Source: an uncultured Oscillospiraceae bacterium (GTDB lineage Bacteria > Bacillota > Clostridia > Oscillospirales > Oscillospiraceae). Taken from it: a stretch of DNA of 17,843 nt. Shown here one piece after another: positions 13,116 through 17,843 of this stretch (the stretch's first letter is position 1; the number at the start of each line of letters is the position of its first letter). The notes beneath the pieces were generated by a model that saw only the letters and a program-made list of their open reading frames with translations, was not told where the DNA came from and did no database searches. The stretch lies in assembly GCA_910584805.1 (NCBI GenBank), contig CAJUCB010000013.1, positions 13,841 to 31,683 of the forward strand. Direction: 5' to 3'. Position numbers and translations under genes: made by a program.

Positions 13116-14333
13116 ATGAGACTGAAAGACACTGGCATGAGCGCCGCTGAACTGAAGGCCCAGGTCAAAAAGTACATGATCGAGACCTATGAGCGTATGG
13201 ACTTCGTCTGCGACCATGCAGAGGGCATCTATATGTATGACGAGAACGGTGAGCCCTACCTGGACTTCTATGCAGGTATCGCTGTTAACTCCCTGGGTAA
13301 CTGTAACCCCAAGGTCGTTGCTGCTGTCATCGACCAGGTTCAGGACGTCATGCACACCTTCAACTATCCGTACACCATTCCCCAGGCCATCCTCTCCAAG
13401 GAGATCTGCGAGGCCGCTGGCATGGACAAGATCATCTATCAGAACTCCGGTTCCGAGGCCAACGAGGCCATGATCAAGATGGCTCGTAAGTACGGTGTTG
13501 ACCATCATGGTCCCGAGCATTTCGAGATCATCACCGCTAAGAAGTCCTTCCACGGCCGTACCCTGGGCGCCATGACCGCTACCGGTCAGCCCGAGTCCGC
13601 CATCCAGGTCGGTTTCGGCACCCTGCCCGTCGGCTTTAAGTATGCCGAGTACAACAACGTGCAGGCTTTCGCTGACGCCATCACTCCCAACACCTGCGCT
13701 ATCATGTTCGAGCCTGTTCAGGGCGAGGGCGGCGTGTTCCCCGCAACCCAGGAGTTCATGGAAGGCATCCGTAAGCTCTGCGACGAGAAGGGCATCATGT
13801 TCCTGCTGGACGAAGTCCAGGCTGGCTGGGGCCGTTGCGGCGCTTTCATGTGCTATCAGACCTACGGCGTGAAGCCCGACGGCGTGTCCATGGCTAAGGC
13901 TATGGGCGGCGGCATGCCCATCGCTGCTGTCTGCGCTACCAACGAGCTGGCTTCTGCTTTCACCCCCGGCTCCCATGGTTCCACCTACGCTGGTCATCCT
14001 GTGGCTTGCGCCGCTTCCCTGGCTCAGCTGCGTGAGATGCTGCGCATCGACGCTCCCAAGAATGCTCAGATCGTTGGCGACTACTTCGCTGAGAAGCTGG
14101 CTAAGATGCCTCACGTCAAGGCTGTCCGTCATCGCGGCCTGTTCGTCGGCGTCGAGCTGGAAGACGGCATCAACTCCGTGGAAGTCAAGCATCACTGCAT
14201 CGACAACCACCTGCTGGTCACCGCTATCGGCTCCAACATCATCCGTATGGTGCCTCCTCTGATCATCCGTGCTGTTGACTGCGACGTCGCTGTCGAGAGA
14301 CTGTCTGCCGCTATCAACGCTGTTGCGAAGTAA
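13116..14333 (+). CDS. Class III PLP-dependent aminotransferase (acetylornithine/ornithine/GABA aminotransferase-like)
   Basis: A 405-residue fold-type I aminotransferase. Seen in order: SGSEANEA (111-118) and SFHGRTLGAMT (144-154) for PLP phosphate and ring contacts, EPVQGEGG (199-206), LDEVQAGWGRCG (231-242) with Asp232 for the pyridine nitrogen, SMAKAMGGGMPIAA (258-271) with Lys261 as Schiff-base lysine, GSHGSTYAGHP (285-295), and IIRMVPPL (375-382), whose Arg377 should bind the substrate carboxylate. These support a donor with an omega-amino group, but ArgD, OAT, GABA aminotransferase or another class III role cannot be separated by eye, and no arginine or GABA genes are adjacent. The ATG at 13116 has GGGAGG 9 bases upstream. 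Codon choice (GCT, GTT, CGT, GGT preferred) is unlike the neighbours and points to very high expression. Confidence 0.88.
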   Translation: MRLKDTGMSAAELKAQVKKYMIETYERMDFVCDHAEGIYMYDENGEPYLDFYAGIAVNSLGNCNPKVVAAVIDQVQDVMHTFNYPYTIPQAILSKEICEAAGMDKIIYQNSGSEANEAMIKMARKYGVDHHGPEHFEIITAKKSFHGRTLGAMTATGQPESAIQVGFGTLPVGFKYAEYNNVQAFADAITPNTCAIMFEPVQGEGGVFPATQEFMEGIRKLCDEKGIMFLLDEVQAGWGRCGAFMCYQTYGVKPDGVSMAKAMGGGMPIAAVCATNELASAFTPGSHGSTYAGHPVACAASLAQLREMLRIDAPKNAQIVGDYFAEKLAKMPHVKAVRHRGLFVGVELEDGINSVEVKHHCIDNHLLVTAIGSNIIRMVPPLIIRAVDCDVAVERLSAAINAVAK

Positions 14334-14340
14334 TTTTTGC

Positions 14341-14403
14341 AAGATAAGAGTTGAACAGCAATCAACCCCCGCTGGCTTCGGCCAGCGGGGGTTCTTATCT
14401 TTT
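14341..14403 (+). terminator. Strong intrinsic terminator with UUCG tetraloop
   Basis: A 13-bp perfect stem (14364-14376 with 14381-14393) closes on a TTCG tetraloop. An outer AAGATAAG/CTTATCTT pairing (14341-14348 with 14394-14401) could extend it, and the T-rich end TTCTTATCTTTT follows. It begins 7 bases after the aminotransferase stop. Confidence 0.92.
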
Positions 14404-14525
14404 CGGAATCAGTATGTGAAAAAGCCTCCCAAAGCTTGGGCCCACAGGCACGAATCAGAACGCGTCAGGCTATATCCCCTCATTGAAAACGGCGAAGTTC
14501 TTTTTGTGACCTGTTTGAGCCTTAA

Positions 14526-14561
14526 AAAAGAGGGCCTCCCATACGGGAGGCCCTCTTTTAT
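14526..14561. terminator. Bidirectional intrinsic terminator, 15-bp perfect stem
   Basis: Arms 14526-14540 and 14545-14559 pair perfectly around an ATAC loop, with A-runs on the left and T-runs on the right. It lies about 20 bases past the pyruvate carboxylase stop and mainly ends that minus-strand gene. The 120 bases between this and the previous terminator hold nothing I can identify. Confidence 0.9.
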
Positions 14562-14578
14562 TATGAACTTAGAACGTG

Positions 14579-17500
14579 TTATTCTTCTTCATCCAAAATG
14601 AAGGAAACCAACAGATCTTCCGCGTTCACCCGGTCGCCGGGGACCACATAGAGTTTATCCACCTTGCCGTTGACCTTGGAGACGAAGGTGGTTTCCATCT
14701 TCATGGCCTCCACAATCATCAGCGGCTGGTTGACCTTCACCTCGTCGCCCTCCTTCACCAGGACGGTTTCCACAGTGCCGGGGATGGTGGAACCCAGATG
14801 GCAGGGGTTGTTCTTATCGGCCTTGAGCTTCCGGTCCTCCAGGACTTCCAGGGTCTTGTCCAAGACCTTCAGCTCCCGGAGCACGCCGTTGACCTCGAAG
14901 GTCAGGACGCGGTAGCCCTCCTTGTCCGGATCAGACATGTGGTCGAACTTAATGATGATATCCTGGCCATTGCCCGCCTTGAGCACGGTCTCCTCGCCCT
15001 GGCGCAAACCATAGAAGTATACATGGCTTTCCAGGTTGGTGACGTCGTTATAGGCCTCGAAGTGGGTGCAGTAGTCCTCATAGACCTTGGGATACAAGGC
15101 ATAGCTGACGGCTTTTTGGGCCATCTCGAAGTCGGAATAGCCGGACATGTCGTACTTTTCCTTGAGGTGGGCGATGATCTCCTCAAAGTTTACATCAGGC
15201 AGCAGGGTGCCCGGGCGGACCGTGATGGGCTCGATGTCCTTCAGAACAATCTTTTGCAGCTCCTTGGGGAAGCCGCCGTCAGGCTGGCCGATCATACCCT
15301 TGAAGAAGTCCACCACGGAGTCGGGGTAGGACAGGCCCACACCGTCGGTGAGGATGTTGTCCATGGTCAGATCGTTCTTGAGCATGAAAATGGCCATATC
15401 GCCCACCACCTTGGAGGAGGGGGTGACCTTAATCAGGTTGCCCAAGAGGATGTTGGCCTGGCGATAGAGCTCCTTGATCTTCTCAAACTCGTCCTTGGAG
15501 CCCATCTCCGTGACCTGGGCCAGGAGGTTGGAGTACTGACCGCCGGGGATCTCATACTTGTAAATCTGGGCGTTGGGGGCGACCATGCCGCTTTCGTTGG
15601 ACTTATAGACCTTGCGGACATGCTCATAGTAGCGGCTCAGCTCATCCAAGCCCTCGAAGTCCAGGCCGGTGTCCCGCTCGGTGCCCCGGAGGGCTTCCAC
15701 CACAGCATTCAGGGAGGGTTGGCTGGTGCAGGAGCTCATGGACTCAATGGCCAGGTCCGCGATATCCACCCCGGCTTCGGCGGCTTTCAGCACGGTGGCC
15801 ACGCCGGCACCGGTGGTGTCGTGGGTGTGCAGGTGGATGGGGATATGCAGCTCGCTCTTGAGGGTTTCCACCAGCTTCTGGGCGGCATAGGGCTTCAGCA
15901 GGCCTGCCATGTCCTTGATGGCCAGGATGTGGACGCCCATATTTTCCAGCTCGTGGGCCTTTTTGACATAGTAGTCCAGGGTGTACTTGACCTCGTTGGG
16001 GTTGAGGATATCGCCGGTGTAGCAAAGGGCGCCCTCTACGATCTTGCCGGTTTTCAGGGCTTCCTCAATGGGCATCTTCATGTTCTCGATCCAGTTCAGG
16101 GAGTCGAACACACGGAAGACGTCAATGCCGTTGATGCCGGAGATGCGAATGAACTCCTTCACCAGATTGTCGGGGTAGTTGCTGTAGCCCACGGCATTGG
16201 AGGCCCGGAGAAGCATCTGGATCAGGGTGTTAGGCATCCGCTCACTGAGGATTTCCAGGCGCTTCCAGGGGGATTCCTTCAGGAAACGGTAAGCGGTGTC
16301 ATAAGTGGCCCCGCCCCAGGCTTCCACGGAGAACGCGTTTTGGAACACGTAGTTAGAGGCACGGGCGGCCCCCACGATGTCCTTGGTACGCATCCGGGTG
16401 GCGATGAGGGACTGTTGGGCGTCACGCATGGAGGTGTCTGTCACATACAGCCGCTTTTCCCCCAGGATTTTCTGGGTGAAGCCCTTGGCGCCCAGCTTCT
16501 TGAACTCATCCTTGGCACCGTAGATGGGGATGGTCTCGTCAAACTTGGGCAGCACCCGGTCCTCGAAGTAGGGCTTGTTGCCAGCGGAGACGTTGACGAT
16601 CTTGTCCCCCAGGAAGTCCAGGATTTTGGAGGCCCGGTCCAGGGAGTGGGTGAGGGTGAAGAGCTCCGGGGTCTCCTCAATGAAGGTGGTGTAGCAGCGC
16701 CCATCCTGGAAGGTGGGGTTGTTGATAACGTTGATGAGGAAGGAGATGTTGGTCTTGATCCCCTGGATTTTGATCTCCCGCAGGGCACGGCGGGACTTGG
16801 CCACAGCGCCCATAAAAGTACGGTCGAAGGAGCAGATTTTCACCAGCAGGGAGTCATAATAGGGCAAAATCTCTGCGCCGGTGTAGATGTTGCCGCCGTC
16901 CAGACGGATGCCGTTGCCGGAGCCGGAGTGGTAGACGCTGACCTTGCCGGTGTCGGGGAGGAAGTTGTTGGAGGGGTCCTCGGAGGTGACACGGGTCTGG
17001 ATGGCGTAGCCGTGGCACTGGATGGACTCCTGGGAGGGGATGTTGATCTCCGGGGAGTTCAGGGGATAGCCCTCGGCAATGAGGATTTGGGAGCGGACGA
17101 TGTCCACGTCGGTGACCAGCTCTGTGACGGTGTGCTCCACCTGGATTCTGGGGTTCATCTCGATGAAGTAGGGGTTGCCCTCCAAGTCCACCAGGAATTC
17201 ACAGGTACCGGCATTGCGGTAGCCCACCTGCTTGCACAGGCGCAGGGAGCTTTCAAAAATTTCCTGCCGGGTCTTTTCCGGCACGGAGAAAGCGGGGGCG
17301 TATTCCACCACCTTCTGGTGGCGGCGCTGGACGGAGCAGTCGCGGTCGTAGAGGTGGACTACATTGCCATAGTGGTCCGCCAGGACCTGGACCTCCACGT
17401 GCTTGGGGCCCCGCAGGTATTTTTCGATAAAGACCTGGTCGTCACCAAAGGCCTTTTTGGACTCGTCGATGGCCTCCTTGAACTCCTTGGCCATGTCGGC

Positions 17501-17843
17501 TTCCTTGTAGACGATGCGCATGCCGCGGCCGCCGCCGCCGTTGGAGGCCTTGAGCATGATGGGGTAGCCCACCTTCTTGGCCACCTCGATGGCTTCGTCC
17601 AAGGTTTTCATGGCGTGGTCCACACCGGGGATGATGGGGACCTGGGAGGCGATGGCGATCTGTTTGGAGGAGATTTTGTCGCCCATGGCGTTCATGCTCT
17701 CCACTGTGGGGCCGATGAAGGTGATGCCGTTGCGCTCGCATTCCTCCACCAGGTTGGGGTTTTCTGCCAGGAAGCCATAGCCGGGGTGGATGGCGTCGAT
17801 GTTGTGCTCCTTGGCGATCTTCAGAATGCCTTCGATATCCAAA
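14579..17843 (-). CDS. pyc: Pyruvate carboxylase (partial, N-terminus beyond the right edge)
   Basis: About 1087 residues are visible; full-length enzymes have about 1145, so some 60 N-terminal residues are outside the window. The enzyme carboxylates pyruvate to oxaloacetate with ATP and bicarbonate. The biotin carboxylase domain shows HPGYGFLAEN, the ATP-grasp loop KASNGGGGRGMRIV and EMNPRIQVEHTVTE. The carboxyltransferase domain shows DTSMRDAQQSLIATRMRT, AIKDMAGLLKP with the lysine expected to be carbamylated, and the metal site HLHTHDTTGAG. The C-terminal biotin carrier has VEAMKMETTF, with the biotinyl lysine encoded at 14699-14701. Most family members read DAHQS where this one reads DAQQS. 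All domains are in one chain with no frameshift. It converges on the aminotransferase gene and has its own terminator. Confidence 0.96.
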   Translation of the reverse strand, partial: LDIEGILKIAKEHNIDAIHPGYGFLAENPNLVEECERNGITFIGPTVESMNAMGDKISSKQIAIASQVPIIPGVDHAMKTLDEAIEVAKKVGYPIMLKASNGGGGRGMRIVYKEADMAKEFKEAIDESKKAFGDDQVFIEKYLRGPKHVEVQVLADHYGNVVHLYDRDCSVQRRHQKVVEYAPAFSVPEKTRQEIFESSLRLCKQVGYRNAGTCEFLVDLEGNPYFIEMNPRIQVEHTVTELVTDVDIVRSQILIAEGYPLNSPEINIPSQESIQCHGYAIQTRVTSEDPSNNFLPDTGKVSVYHSGSGNGIRLDGGNIYTGAEILPYYDSLLVKICSFDRTFMGAVAKSRRALREIKIQGIKTNISFLINVINNPTFQDGRCYTTFIEETPELFTLTHSLDRASKILDFLGDKIVNVSAGNKPYFEDRVLPKFDETIPIYGAKDEFKKLGAKGFTQKILGEKRLYVTDTSMRDAQQSLIATRMRTKDIVGAARASNYVFQNAFSVEAWGGATYDTAYRFLKESPWKRLEILSERMPNTLIQMLLRASNAVGYSNYPDNLVKEFIRISGINGIDVFRVFDSLNWIENMKMPIEEALKTGKIVEGALCYTGDILNPNEVKYTLDYYVKKAHELENMGVHILAIKDMAGLLKPYAAQKLVETLKSELHIPIHLHTHDTTGAGVATVLKAAEAGVDIADLAIESMSSCTSQPSLNAVVEALRGTERDTGLDFEGLDELSRYYEHVRKVYKSNESGMVAPNAQIYKYEIPGGQYSNLLAQVTEMGSKDEFEKIKELYRQANILLGNLIKVTPSSKVVGDMAIFMLKNDLTMDNILTDGVGLSYPDSVVDFFKGMIGQPDGGFPKELQKIVLKDIEPITVRPGTLLPDVNFEEIIAHLKEKYDMSGYSDFEMAQKAVSYALYPKVYEDYCTHFEAYNDVTNLESHVYFYGLRQGEETVLKAGNGQDIIIKFDHMSDPDKEGYRVLTFEVNGVLRELKVLDKTLEVLEDRKLKADKNNPCHLGSTIPGTVETVLVKEGDEVKVNQPLMIVEAMKMETTFVSKVNGKVDKLYVVPGDRVNAEDLLVSFILDEEE

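Noticed and set aside
13089..14342. A 417-codon minus-strand open frame antisense to the aminotransferase gene
   Set aside because: It results from the biased codon use of the aminotransferase gene. The translation is Asp/Val/His-rich without family motifs.

Overview
The window reads as a chromosomal segment of a GC-rich Gram-positive anaerobe, most likely a gut-type Clostridia (Oscillospirales-like). This is inferred from the Firmicutes-style nusA-infB operon (with rnpM and an L7Ae-family gene), a LytR-CpsA-Psr (LCP) cell-wall enzyme, a single-chain biotin pyruvate carboxylase and an oxygen-independent purine-nucleoside salvage pair. No species can be named from the sequence alone. No rRNA, tRNA, CRISPR array, insertion sequence or phage gene was seen.

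Layout. (1) 1-880: what looks like a decayed HxlR-type regulator on the minus strand, a palindromic operator over a promoter, and an intact FMN-dependent reductase on the plus strand, closed by a bidirectional terminator. (2) 893-9213, minus strand: one promoter drives rimP-nusA-rnpM-L7Ae gene-infB-rbfA-nrnA-truB-ribF, with overlaps or very short gaps between most genes. A terminator-like hairpin sits in the rimP leader. The operon ends straight after ribF, without rpsO. (3) 9395-10816, plus strand: an LCP phosphotransferase with its own promoter, a TTG start and a terminator. (4) 10835-12650, minus strand: mtnA and a class II aldolase, overlapping by 4 bases, which together fit the DHAP shunt for methylthioadenosine and 5'-deoxyadenosine salvage. 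(5) 12651-14403, plus strand: an A-rich upstream region, a strongly folded 5' leader and a class III aminotransferase whose codon use differs sharply from its neighbours and suggests very high expression. (6) 14526-17843, minus strand: pyruvate carboxylase, cut by the right edge so that its N-terminus is missing.

How the genes work together. The central operon couples transcription elongation and termination (NusA), translation initiation (IF2), 30S maturation (RimP, RbfA), tRNA modification (TruB), RNA turnover (NrnA, RnpM) and flavin cofactor synthesis (RibF). Flanking genes are metabolic or envelope genes in independent units, separated by strong two-way terminators.

The most interesting signals are non-coding: a three-hairpin leader before the aminotransferase that I cannot match to a known riboswitch class, and the rimP leader hairpin, which fits a NusA-autoregulated attenuator. 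I see no clear evidence of a wholly new protein system.
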